Shown piece by piece: positions 29,928 through 37,460 of a DNA stretch of 64,000 nt. The translations under genes were made by a program, and so were the position numbers. Positions within the stretch are counted from its first letter, which is position 1; each line of letters begins with the position of its first letter. The DNA is from Acinetobacter oleivorans DR1. Its GTDB lineage: Bacteria; Pseudomonadota; Gammaproteobacteria; Pseudomonadales; Moraxellaceae. The stretch is from positions 496,001 to 560,000 of the forward strand of contig NC_014259.1 in assembly GCF_000196795.1 (NCBI RefSeq). The letters are read 5' to 3'. The notes beneath the pieces are model-generated. The model had not been told where the DNA came from. It searched no databases and saw only the letters and a list, made by a program, of their open reading frames with translations.

Positions 29928-29955
29928 ATTATATTTCTGAACAATTTGAAGTCAA
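29928..29955 (-). promoter_or_regulatory. Near-consensus promoter of the GTPase/Roadblock module
   Basis: On the minus strand: -35 TTGACT (29950-29955), 16 bases, and -10 TATAAT (29928-29933). The start codon of the first Roadblock gene lies about 57 bases beyond the expected start point. Confidence 0.75.
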
Positions 29956-30160
29956 TTAACCAAGTGAATTGAGAGGTTTTATTTTTGGGAAAGAAGTGAC
30001 ATAAAATGTCAGATTGGAAAAACATTATAAGATTATTTATACATTATACTTTTAAGACTGCGATGAGGTTTACATTATATATTTTAAAATTTAGTTAAAG
30101 TAATTGTAATAGAATATTAATACAATATTGATTAATAAATTATTTTAATTTTAATCAAAG
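29956..30160. other. AT-rich intergenic stretch without a convincing gene
   Basis: Together with the promoter region this gap is about 340 bases. It contains a 15-base palindrome, TGACAT-AAA-ATGTCA (29997-30011), which could be an operator. It also has a 30-codon frame at 30006-30098 that lacks supporting signals. Otherwise I see only A/T runs. Confidence 0.5.
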
Positions 30161-30187
30161 AAGGGGAATAAAAAAATTCCCCTTTTT
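30161..30187 (-). terminator. Terminator downstream of the sspAB operon
   Basis: Inverted repeat AAGGGGAAT/ATTCCCCTT (30161-30169 with 30176-30184) with an A-rich loop, 19 bases past the stop of the tail-anchored protein gene. On the minus strand it is followed by CTTTGATT, a weak U-tract. Confidence 0.75.
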
Positions 30188-30202
30188 ATAACAATGATTA
30201 AA

Positions 30203-30859
30203 CTAAACGAGTTGTGTGTAAATACAATAGAGATAGCCCAAAATTGCTAAAGCAACGACAGGGGCAATAATCTTTGACCATGTAGGTACAGAACTCTCAG
30301 TAGCTTGTTCTTCAATATGTAAGTCATCATGATGAGGTTGGGCTTGGTGAACCATTTGGTTGAACTCCTTCATTGTTGTATCCAATGATAGCTCTTCTTG
30401 TTCCACAGGTTTAGAACCAATTAACTCATTTAGATGGTTTGTTGACCAAACCCAATCTTCTGCCTGACCTGATAAATGTTCTATTTGGCCTAAAATTAAT
30501 TCTTTTAAGCCATTATGCCCAAAACCACCTGTTTCATCGAGTTGGTTAAGCTCTGCTAATTGCAAAGTTAAAATTTCAGAAATACTCTGTTCTAGCTCTG
30601 AATTTTTTAAAGCTGACTGATTATGCTTAGACGTTGTTAAATGACGAGCAACTTCTTGAATATAAAGTGGATCTGAAGTTTTGATTTCTTGATAAATCTT
30701 ATTGTCATCTTGGCGCCACAAACTAATCAGTTTTCCAAGCGTAAGAATATTCACCTCATCAATCAGTTTATTTTTTTCATTAACTGGATATTGATTTAAA
30801 AGCTGAGGCTTTTGAATTTTTATCTGCTCAGCAAAGTATTGGACTAAATCAAATGCCAT
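30203..30859 (-). CDS. Hypothetical tail-anchored membrane protein
   Basis: A 218-residue protein of unknown family. About 185 polar, mostly helical residues are followed by a single C-terminal hydrophobic segment (IIAPVVALAILGYLYCIY, about 196-213) and four final residues. There is no signal peptide, so the bulk should face the cytoplasm. It follows sspB by 17 bases and is probably co-transcribed with sspA-sspB. Context therefore hints at a link to proteolysis or stress, but no motif supports a specific job. Confidence 0.7.
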   Translation of the reverse strand: MAFDLVQYFAEQIKIQKPQLLNQYPVNEKNKLIDEVNILTLGKLISLWRQDDNKIYQEIKTSDPLYIQEVARHLTTSKHNQSALKNSELEQSISEILTLQLAELNQLDETGGFGHNGLKELILGQIEHLSGQAEDWVWSTNHLNELIGSKPVEQEELSLDTTMKEFNQMVHQAQPHHDDLHIEEQATESSVPTWSKIIAPVVALAILGYLYCIYTQLV

Positions 30860-30876
30860 GCTTTCTTCCTCTAAAT

Positions 30877-31311
30877 TTAATCTAAAATTCTTAACGTTGG
30901 TTTTTTCTTAGTTGATGTTGTTTCAATTGTTTCTTGTACTTCAGACTCTACTGTATTTTCTACAGGCGCTACATTGGCATATTCTTCAGGATCAAAAAAT
31001 AAACCTTGTCCATTCTCACGTGCATAAATACCTAAAACAGCTTGAATAGGTACATAAATGTCTTTTGATGCTCCCCCGAAACGAGCAGAAAAAGTAATGG
31101 CTTCATTTCCAATAATAAGTTGATGAACAGCATGAGGCACGATATTTAAAACGATTTGGCCATCTTTAACAAATTGCTGTGGAACATCAGTATGTGGCTG
31201 TGTCGCATCCACTAATAGATAAGGAGTAAGCTGGTTATCACAAATCCATTCATAGATTGCACGAGCAAGATAAGGACGTGTAGGGGTTAAATCAATAGTT
31301 TGCTCAGACAT
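30877..31311 (-). CDS. sspB: ClpXP protease specificity-enhancing factor SspB
   Basis: Adaptor that delivers ssrA-tagged and other substrates to ClpXP. It is 144 residues long. The N-terminal substrate-binding domain has TPTRPYLARAIYEWICDN and the groove segment FSARFGGASKDIYVPIQAVLGIYA. An acidic flexible linker follows, then the short C-terminal ClpX-binding tail KKKPTLRILD. It starts six bases after sspA, the standard order. Confidence 0.95.
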   Translation of the reverse strand: MSEQTIDLTPTRPYLARAIYEWICDNQLTPYLLVDATQPHTDVPQQFVKDGQIVLNIVPHAVHQLIIGNEAITFSARFGGASKDIYVPIQAVLGIYARENGQGLFFDPEEYANVAPVENTVESEVQETIETTSTKKKPTLRILD

Positions 31312-31317
31312 ATCACA

Positions 31318-31971
31318 CTATTCCATATTTAATAGTTCATTGTAACGGTTTTTCTCTTGAGCCGTCATTGATTTAGCAAAAGAAGGTCTCTCAAAGATAC
31401 GTTTACAATACAAAAGTATCGGTCGGCAATGCTGTTTCGGTAAATCGATTCCCATGCTATTTAATCTTAAGAAGATAGGTGCAAGCATACAGTCCAGAAT
31501 TGTGAAATTTTCAGACATAAAATAGGGAAAATGCTGAAATAGGGGAGTAAGTGAAATTAAAGTTTCACGTAATTCTTTTTGAGCTTTTTGCTTTTGTTCG
31601 ATATTTAAAGAATCAGCATGTTTTAACATGTGATCTGCTAACTTAAACCAGTCGTTTTCAAGTCTCCATATATATTGACGCTGCTCTGCACGCATCATTG
31701 GAGCATCTGCGTAAAGCTTACTTTGGCGATAACGATCATCTAAATACTCAGCAATAATAGGCGCTGAAAATAATTTAAGATTTTGCTCGACCAACATCGG
31801 CAATTGGTTATAAGGATTCAAACTTGCCAAATCTTCGTCTTCATGGTCAGTTATGATCAATTGATATTTGATTTGCTTTTCTGCTAATAGAAAACGAATC
31901 CAGTGAGAACGGAAATCATCAGCATGACTGTAAAGGGTAATCCCCTGAATAGAGGTGTTTTCGACCGACAT
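31318..31971 (-). CDS. sspA: Stringent starvation protein A
   Basis: A glutathione-S-transferase-fold protein that associates with RNA polymerase during stationary phase in E. coli. The 217 residues comprise a thioredoxin-like N-terminal half (ITLYSHADDFRSHWIRFLLA, then NQLPMLVEQNLKLF) and a helical C-terminal half (FMSENFTILDCMLAPIFLR). It lacks a catalytic GST residue, as usual for SspA. It follows rpsI after a terminator, with its own promoter in the 174-base gap. Confidence 0.93.
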   Translation of the reverse strand: MSVENTSIQGITLYSHADDFRSHWIRFLLAEKQIKYQLIITDHEDEDLASLNPYNQLPMLVEQNLKLFSAPIIAEYLDDRYRQSKLYADAPMMRAEQRQYIWRLENDWFKLADHMLKHADSLNIEQKQKAQKELRETLISLTPLFQHFPYFMSENFTILDCMLAPIFLRLNSMGIDLPKQHCRPILLYCKRIFERPSFAKSMTAQEKNRYNELLNME

Positions 31972-32096
31972 ATCACAAGACGACGTGGTTGAGTGAATCG
32001 ATTAGGATACTAAAAATGCTCTAGGAAATCACGGTTCTAAAGAGATAGTTTGTTTATATTTATAAGTTTGCATTTTATTGTTCGATTTTCATAATA

Positions 32097-32126
32097 AAAA
32101 AGCCTTGGAAAAATCCAAGGCTTTTT
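32097..32126 (-). terminator. Terminator of rplM-rpsI
   Basis: A 13-bp perfect stem (32097-32109 with 32114-32126, arm AAAAAGCCTTGGA) with a four-base loop; the minus strand continues into a T-rich tract. It lies about 20 bases after the rpsI stop. Confidence 0.93.
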
Positions 32127-32145
32127 GTCCAACTCGGCAAACGAA

Positions 32146-32532
32146 TTAACGTTTAGAGAATTGAGGACGCTTACGAGCTTTACGTAAACCAAGTTTCTTA
32201 CGTTCAACTTCACGAGCATCACGAGTAACGAAACCAGCTTGACGAAGAACAGGTTTTAAAGTTTCGTCAGCAGCGATAAGCGCACGAGTAATACCGTGAC
32301 GGATCGCGCCAGCTTGACCACCGATACCACCACCTTTAACAGTGATGTAAAGGTCAAACTTTTCAGTAACTTCTAAAAGTTCTAAAGGTTGACGAACAAC
32401 CATACGAGCAGTTTCACGACCGAAATATTGCTCTAAAGTACGGTTGTTAATAACGAGTTTGCCTGTACCAGCAGACAAGAAAACACGTGCAGTTGCGGTC
32501 TTACGGCGACCTGTACCATAATTAGTAGCCAT
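32146..32532 (-). CDS. rpsI: 30S ribosomal protein S9
   Basis: 128 residues, full length. It shows NYGTGRRKTATARVFL at the N-terminus, GGGIGGQAGAIRHGITRAL in the middle, and the basic C-terminal tail ending KRPQFSKR, whose final Lys-Arg reaches the ribosomal P site. It lies 12 bases after rplM, in the universal L13-S9 operon. Confidence 0.98.
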   Translation of the reverse strand: MATNYGTGRRKTATARVFLSAGTGKLVINNRTLEQYFGRETARMVVRQPLELLEVTEKFDLYITVKGGGIGGQAGAIRHGITRALIAADETLKPVLRQAGFVTRDAREVERKKLGLRKARKRPQFSKR

Positions 32533-32544
32533 GTGCTGTATCCC

Positions 32545-32973
32545 TTAGATGTCCAAAACTTGTGGCTGTTGAGCAGCATGCGGATGCTCAGTACCAGCGT
32601 ACACTTTCATTTTTTTGATCATTGCATAACCAAGAGGACCTTTTGGTAACATGCCTTTAACTGCTTTTTCAAGAACAGCTTCAGGCTTGTGAGCAATTAA
32701 CTTCTCGAAGTTAGTCTCACGGATACCACCAGGGAAACCAGTATGGCGATAATATTTCTTATCAAGCGCTTTTTTACCAGTCACTTGAACTTGTTCAGCA
32801 TTAATCACAACGATGTAATCGCCAGTGTCAACGTGAGGAGTATAAGAAGTTTTGTGCTTACCGCGTAAACGACGAGCGATTTCAGTCGCAAGGCGACCTA
32901 AAGTTTTGCCAGAAGCATCAACAACATACCAGTCATGTTGAACTTCAGCTGGCTTAGCGCTGAGAGTTTTCAT
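32545..32973 (-). CDS. rplM: 50S ribosomal protein L13
   Basis: 142 residues, the usual length. Typical stretches are VVDASGKTLGRLATEIA, GDYIVVINAEQVQVTGKK and GMLPKGPLGYAM. It is first gene of the rplM-rpsI operon. In E. coli L13 represses its own translation; no such structure can be confirmed here. Confidence 0.98.
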   Translation of the reverse strand: MKTLSAKPAEVQHDWYVVDASGKTLGRLATEIARRLRGKHKTSYTPHVDTGDYIVVINAEQVQVTGKKALDKKYYRHTGFPGGIRETNFEKLIAHKPEAVLEKAVKGMLPKGPLGYAMIKKMKVYAGTEHPHAAQQPQVLDI

Positions 32974-33035
32974 TAAACCACTACCTATTATAGTTGGTTT
33001 GGACTATGGAATCTGTCCAAACAAAAGGAGCGAGC

Positions 33036-33064
33036 ATTCTAAACGAGTTTGTTCAAAGTCACAA
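33036..33064 (-). promoter_or_regulatory. Promoter of rplM-rpsI
   Basis: On the minus strand: -35 TTGTGA (33059-33064), 17 bases, and -10 TAGAAT (33036-33041). This leaves a leader of about 55 bases before the rplM start. Confidence 0.6.
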
Positions 33065-33146
33065 GAAAAATCCAGTTTAAGCCACATAATTTAATCCATA
33101 AACCGATGAATGCGGGATATGTTAAAATCAAACAAATTTTAGTTAT

Positions 33147-34130
33147 GTGTCTGGGATGATTGTGCTGCCTTTATATGTCACTTCCGGTGAGCCGGCTGGT
33201 ATTGGTCCAGATATTTGCTTGAGCTTGGCTCAGCGAGTTGATGAACGTCCTGTTGTTGTTTTGGGTGACCAAAATTTATTAGAACAACGTGCCCAGAAAC
33301 TCGGTATAAATATTCAATTTATAGAATATACGGGACAAGCTGAATCATCGTCTTCAGGTGAGCTTTATATAGAGCATGTACCTCTAGAAACGGCGGTTAT
33401 TGATGGCCAATTAAATTCAGCTAATGCAGCTTATGTATTAGAACAATTACGCCGCTCAGCTGATTATGCCATGTTTGGTAAAAGTGTTGGGGTAGCTACG
33501 GCACCAGTGCAAAAATCGGTCATTAATGATGCAGGCATTTTGTTTAGTGGTCACACTGAATACTATCAAGAGTTTGCAGGGGTAAAGCGCGTTGTCATGA
33601 TGCTTGCAACCAAGACTCTGCGTGTTGCTTTAGCGACTACGCATTTGCCTTTAAGAGATGTTGCCGATGCAATTACCAAAGAGCGTTTACATCAAGTCAT
33701 TGATATTTTAATACATGATTTAAAAACTAAATTTAAGATTGTTGATCCGCGCATATTGGTGTGTGGCTTAAATCCTCATGCGGGGGAAGATGGCTATTTG
33801 GGCCGTGAAGAGATTGATACCATTAATCCGGTACTCGAAACTTATCGAGCGCAAGGAATTAAAATGAGCCTAAGCTTGCCTGCGGATACCTTATTTACCC
33901 CTGAGCATCTTAAAAATGCTGATGCTGTACTCGCTATGTACCATGATCAAGGTTTACCTGTGTTAAAATCACAAGGGTTTGGTGAGGCCATCAATATTAC
34001 ATTGGGTTTGCCATTCATCCGAACCTCGGTCGATCATGGCACTGCATTGTCGTTGGCTGGGACTGGTTTGGCAAAAAGCTCAAGTTTAAATGTCGCTGTC
34101 GATTTAGCGTTATCTTTGGCAGCGAGCTAA
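33147..34130 (+). CDS. pdxA: 4-hydroxythreonine-4-phosphate dehydrogenase PdxA
   Basis: Enzyme of pyridoxal phosphate biosynthesis that oxidises 4-phosphohydroxy-L-threonine. It shows TSGEPAGIGPDICL at the N-terminus. Metal-binding histidines are in FSGHTEYYQ, in a second His region CGLNPHAGEDGYLG, and in AMYHDQGLPVLK. The start is uncertain: GTG at 33147 gives 327 residues, ATG at 33156 gives 324, and neither has a clear ribosome site. It is first in a pdxA-rsmA-apaH run, an order known in other gamma-proteobacteria. Confidence 0.94.
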   Translation: MSGMIVLPLYVTSGEPAGIGPDICLSLAQRVDERPVVVLGDQNLLEQRAQKLGINIQFIEYTGQAESSSSGELYIEHVPLETAVIDGQLNSANAAYVLEQLRRSADYAMFGKSVGVATAPVQKSVINDAGILFSGHTEYYQEFAGVKRVVMMLATKTLRVALATTHLPLRDVADAITKERLHQVIDILIHDLKTKFKIVDPRILVCGLNPHAGEDGYLGREEIDTINPVLETYRAQGIKMSLSLPADTLFTPEHLKNADAVLAMYHDQGLPVLKSQGFGEAINITLGLPFIRTSVDHGTALSLAGTGLAKSSSLNVAVDLALSLAAS

Positions 34131-34153
34131 ATTTTTCATGTTGGAAATGTTAT

Positions 34154-34966
34154 ATGTATCAAATTAATGCCCTAAACCCGAAAGATGAAGGGCATAAAGC
34201 TCGTAAACGTTTTGGTCAAAACTTCTTACATGATCAGCGAGTCATTGCCAAAATCGTGCGCTCTGTGAATCCGCGTGCGGGTGAAAATGTTGTTGAAATT
34301 GGACCTGGTTTGGCTGCTTTAACTTCTCCTTTAATTGGAGAGTGTGATGCATTAACAGTGGTTGAGCTAGATCGTGATTTAGCGGCAGGCTTACCAGAAC
34401 GCGTTCCACATCCTGAGCGTTTAACTATTATTGAAGCTGATGCATTAAAATATGATTTTAATGAACTGGTAAAAGATGGTCGACCATTACGTGTAGTTGG
34501 TAATTTACCTTATAACATTTCAACTCCATTACTTTTCCATCTCTTGGAATTTGGCAGTAAAGTTAAAGATATGCACTTTATGCTGCAAAAAGAGGTGGTT
34601 GAACGTATTACAGCCGAACCAAACACGAAAGAATATGGGCGCTTGTCGGTAATGATTCAGTATTATTGCCAACCTACGTTTTTATTTGAGGTGCCAGCTG
34701 GTGCATTTAACCCGCCACCTAAAGTAACGAGTGCTGTTTTCCGCCTTGTTCCATATGAACAAAAACCAATTGTTGCAAAAGATGAAAAAGCTTTAGCTCG
34801 TTTGGTTGCTCATGTATTTACCCAACGCCGTAAAACCCTAAGAAATAGTCTAAAAGGTATGATTGCTGACGATGGTTTTGAAAAAGCAGGCGTTAATCCA
34901 ATGGCTCGTCCAGAAACGTTAACACTTGCTCAATTTGTTGCCTTAGCCGATCAAATGGTGGCATAA
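34154..34966 (+). CDS. rsmA: 16S rRNA dimethyladenosine transferase RsmA (KsgA)
   Basis: Dimethylates A1518 and A1519 in helix 45 of 16S rRNA. It is 270 residues long. The N-terminal signature is RKRFGQNFLHD, the SAM loop is VVEIGPGLAALT, and the catalytic motif is VGNLPYNIST. The C-terminal segment VFTQRRKTLRNSLKG is typical. It lies 23 bases after pdxA. Its stop codon directly abuts the apaH start. Confidence 0.97.
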   Translation: MYQINALNPKDEGHKARKRFGQNFLHDQRVIAKIVRSVNPRAGENVVEIGPGLAALTSPLIGECDALTVVELDRDLAAGLPERVPHPERLTIIEADALKYDFNELVKDGRPLRVVGNLPYNISTPLLFHLLEFGSKVKDMHFMLQKEVVERITAEPNTKEYGRLSVMIQYYCQPTFLFEVPAGAFNPPPKVTSAVFRLVPYEQKPIVAKDEKALARLVAHVFTQRRKTLRNSLKGMIADDGFEKAGVNPMARPETLTLAQFVALADQMVA

Positions 34967-35806
34967 ATGACTAAACGTTTTAATTATGTGATTGGTGATG
35001 TACAAGGGTGTTTTGAAGCTCTGAAAGCCTTACTTAAAGAAATACGTTTTGATCCAGACCAAGATTTTTTATGGTTTGCGGGTGATTTGGTTGCTCGTGG
35101 CGAAAATTCAGTAGGTGCTTTACGTTTTGTTAAAAAACTTGCTGATCGGGGAGCTGCTGCAACTGTACTTGGTAATCATGACCTGACTTTAGTTGCTGGT
35201 GCGCGTGGTTTAAAAGAGATTAAAGAAAAAGATCGCACGCAGGATGTTATTGATGCAATTGATGGCGATGAGTTAATCGATTGGTTGCGTAAACAACCTC
35301 TATGTTTATTCCCGAATGAGCACACAATTCTTACTCATGCAGGTATACCTTGTATTTGGGATGCACAAAAGACTGCAACGCTTGCAAAAGAGGTTGAGGC
35401 AGTACTCTCTCATCAAGACTTATCTGTATTGGACGCTTTTTTGGCAGAAATGTATGGTTCAAAACCAGATTTGTGGGAAGACGACTTAACGGGTTCAGCT
35501 CGTTTACGTTGTATTACTAATTATTTGACCCGCATGCGTTTAACCAACGCAGAAGGGGCTTTAGAGTTCAGTTTTAAAGATGCTCTAGATGCGCCAATGC
35601 CAGAGGGTTATTTACCTTGGTTTGAATTTCCGAGCAAAGCGGCAAAAACTCATCAAATTATTTTTGGCCATTGGGCTGCGCTCGAGGGCAGAACTATTAA
35701 TGATCAGATTCAGAATATTGATGGCGGCTGTGTCTGGGGCAGAAAATTAATGGCTTATCGCCTTGAAGACAAAGAAATCTTTGCTGTTGAAAATCCAGTG
35801 ATGTAA
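34967..35806 (+). CDS. apaH: Bis(5'-nucleosyl)-tetraphosphatase, symmetrical
   Basis: Hydrolyses Ap4A to two ADP. It is a 279-residue metallophosphoesterase with metal-site motifs YVIGDVQGCFEAL, FAGDLVARGENS and TVLGNHDLTL, plus IIFGHWAALEG near the C-terminus. The ATG follows the rsmA stop with no gap, so translation is coupled. The apaG gene that sits between rsmA and apaH in E. coli is absent here. Confidence 0.96.
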   Translation: MTKRFNYVIGDVQGCFEALKALLKEIRFDPDQDFLWFAGDLVARGENSVGALRFVKKLADRGAAATVLGNHDLTLVAGARGLKEIKEKDRTQDVIDAIDGDELIDWLRKQPLCLFPNEHTILTHAGIPCIWDAQKTATLAKEVEAVLSHQDLSVLDAFLAEMYGSKPDLWEDDLTGSARLRCITNYLTRMRLTNAEGALEFSFKDALDAPMPEGYLPWFEFPSKAAKTHQIIFGHWAALEGRTINDQIQNIDGGCVWGRKLMAYRLEDKEIFAVENPVM

Positions 35807-35807
35807 T

Positions 35808-35836
35808 AAAAAAGCCGCATAAGCGGCTTTTTTATT
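35808..35836. terminator. Bidirectional terminator after apaH
   Basis: An 11-bp stem AAAAAAGCCGC/GCGGCTTTTTT (35808-35818 with 35823-35833). It directly follows the apaH stop and faces the converging DUF2147 gene. Confidence 0.92.
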
Positions 35837-35844
35837 TTTAACTT

Positions 35845-36288
35845 TTATTCTACGCGTAACCAAATTTGGTTACGGCCTAATGCTGAAACGCCAAGATATC
35901 CACGCATATGAAGACGTTTACCAGTTGCACTGAGTTTTGCTTTAAGCCCGTAAACTTTACCAGTATTAGGATCTAAAATTTTCCCACCTGTATAATTAAG
36001 ATCATCTGTTTGTTTTAAGCCAGTTGCAATATCCAATCCTATAATTGGTTTATTGGTATACGGCGAAGGGCAGTTATCACAAATCTCTTTAGGGGTATAA
36101 CCTGGGCGTGGTGTAACTTTGATAATCTTTCCGGCATATGTCCCATTTGCTTCTTTTCGTATTTCTACCTGTGCTTTGGGAGCACCAGTTTTATCATCAA
36201 TTGTTTGCCAAAGACCTGTAATGTCTGCTGCAAATGTAGCAGTGTTGATCCCCAGTAAGAGCAGAGCTCCAATAAAAATTTTCCCCAT
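35845..36288 (-). CDS. DUF2147 exported protein
   Basis: A 147-residue secreted protein with a clear signal peptide (MGKIFIGALLLLGINTATFA, cleaved before ADITGLW). The mature part is a small beta-barrel of the DUF2147 family: ITGLWQTIDDKTGAPKAQVE, then CDNCPSPYTNKPIIGLDI, and closing LHMRGYLGVSALGRNQIW. The function is unknown. The frame opens at 36309, but the ATG at 36288 has AGGA upstream at a good distance and starts the signal peptide. Confidence 0.85.
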   Translation of the reverse strand: MGKIFIGALLLLGINTATFAADITGLWQTIDDKTGAPKAQVEIRKEANGTYAGKIIKVTPRPGYTPKEICDNCPSPYTNKPIIGLDIATGLKQTDDLNYTGGKILDPNTGKVYGLKAKLSATGKRLHMRGYLGVSALGRNQIWLRVE

Positions 36289-36370
36289 GATTAAAAATCC
36301 TTTTAACATTGAAAGGTCATCTTATTTCGAATTGATATACCGTTCAATGTTTATTTAATAGGCTTCTTAA

Positions 36371-37045
36371 TTATGGTGTGCCAAGTGACAACATTAATGT
36401 AGGCAGCCAAATTGCAGTGAATACGCCGTTTAAAGCCATACCAAATGCAGCGTAGCGACCTGCAACAGGTCCGCGTTGCCATGCTTGAGCTGTTCCTATG
36501 GCATGCGCAGCTAAACCTAAGGCTAATCCAGATGCTCTTTCATCATGAATATGTTTAAGTAAAAATGGTGAAAAAGCTGCTCCAATAACGCCAGATAAAA
36601 TAACAATAAGCGTTACCAGCGTTTCAGGAGCATGCAATAACGTTGCGATATTTAAGGCGATAGGGGTAGTCACCGCGCGGGTTGCAAATGCAAGAATGGT
36701 AGGTTCCGACATATGTAACAAGTAAGCTAGACCCATAGGCAAAGCAACGGCGCTAATACTTGCAAAAAGTAAAATCCCAATGACTGATTTAATTGGAAGA
36801 TCATCGTAACGCATTGCAGCTAAAGGAATAGCTAAGGCTACTGTGACATAACCTAATAGATGACCAAATAAGTCATTCACATAAAGGCGATACTGTTCAT
36901 AAGGAACTTGTAAAACTGAAAGTAATGCAATGACAATGAACATGCCGAAAACTAAAAGTGGAACTTGCGGAAAGCGTCGATTTAAAGGTTTTGCACATAG
37001 ATAACCAATAAGTGTGATCAAAAAACCGTAGAAAATCGTAAACAT
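36371..37045 (-). CDS. lrgB: LrgB/CidB-family membrane protein
   Basis: A 224-residue integral membrane protein with about six or seven hydrophobic helices. The LrgB signatures PQVPLLVFGMFIV and AHAIGTAQAWQRGPVAG are visible. LrgAB/CidAB pairs were first described as holin-like murein hydrolase regulators and later as pyruvate or glycolate transporters. It begins ten bases after lrgA, so the pair is one operon. No LytSR or CidR-type regulator lies next to it. Confidence 0.85.
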   Translation of the reverse strand: MFTIFYGFLITLIGYLCAKPLNRRFPQVPLLVFGMFIVIALLSVLQVPYEQYRLYVNDLFGHLLGYVTVALAIPLAAMRYDDLPIKSVIGILLFASISAVALPMGLAYLLHMSEPTILAFATRAVTTPIALNIATLLHAPETLVTLIVILSGVIGAAFSPFLLKHIHDERASGLALGLAAHAIGTAQAWQRGPVAGRYAAFGMALNGVFTAIWLPTLMLSLGTP

Positions 37046-37055
37046 TTTATTCTCC

Positions 37056-37427
37056 TTATAACCAACGTTTTGCTATTTTTGCATAGACCCACAAAGGTAT
37101 AAGGGTGCTGACCACTAAAACAAAAAGGAATAGTGGAATTTCTTTACCCATATGCACCAACATAATTAAGGAGCCAGCACAAACAGGTAAAAAAGCAAAA
37201 CCACTTTCTTTCATGATTTTATTATTCGTATCAACTATTCGAAGAGGGATTTTTTTGAATTTTCTCCAGATAATCAAAACAGTGAGTAAGCTGATTAACC
37301 CGACCAGATTACCTAATTCTGGATGACCAAAAGCACGCATGACGATGACAGAGCCTTCACGAAAACCAATAATGAGTAGTAAAGTTGCTACCCATGCTGT
37401 CCAGTCTATACTTTTGATCTTATCCAT
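37056..37427 (-). CDS. lrgA: LrgA/CidA-family membrane protein
   Basis: A 123-residue protein with four hydrophobic helices. The helix-loop region KESGFAFLPVCAGSLIMLV corresponds to the family's conserved LFFVPAGVG region. It would partner the LrgB-like protein encoded just after it. It starts 33 bases after the hflX stop on the same strand, so some readthrough from hflX is possible. Confidence 0.8.
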   Translation of the reverse strand: MDKIKSIDWTAWVATLLLIIGFREGSVIVMRAFGHPELGNLVGLISLLTVLIIWRKFKKIPLRIVDTNNKIMKESGFAFLPVCAGSLIMLVHMGKEIPLFLFVLVVSTLIPLWVYAKIAKRWL

Positions 37428-37460
37428 ATTTTTTATCTCTAAAAGTTTACTTATCGAGTT

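Noticed and set aside
30006..30098. 30-codon frame starting MSDWKNIIRLF upstream of the GTPase module
   Set aside because: No good ribosome site, its start overlaps a palindrome, and the AT-rich composition makes chance likely; retained only as a remark.
33147..34130. Possible loss of apaG from the pdxA-rsmA-apaH run as a deletion scar
   Set aside because: rsmA and apaH abut cleanly without remnant, and apaG is often elsewhere in the genome, so this is not evidence of recent deletion.
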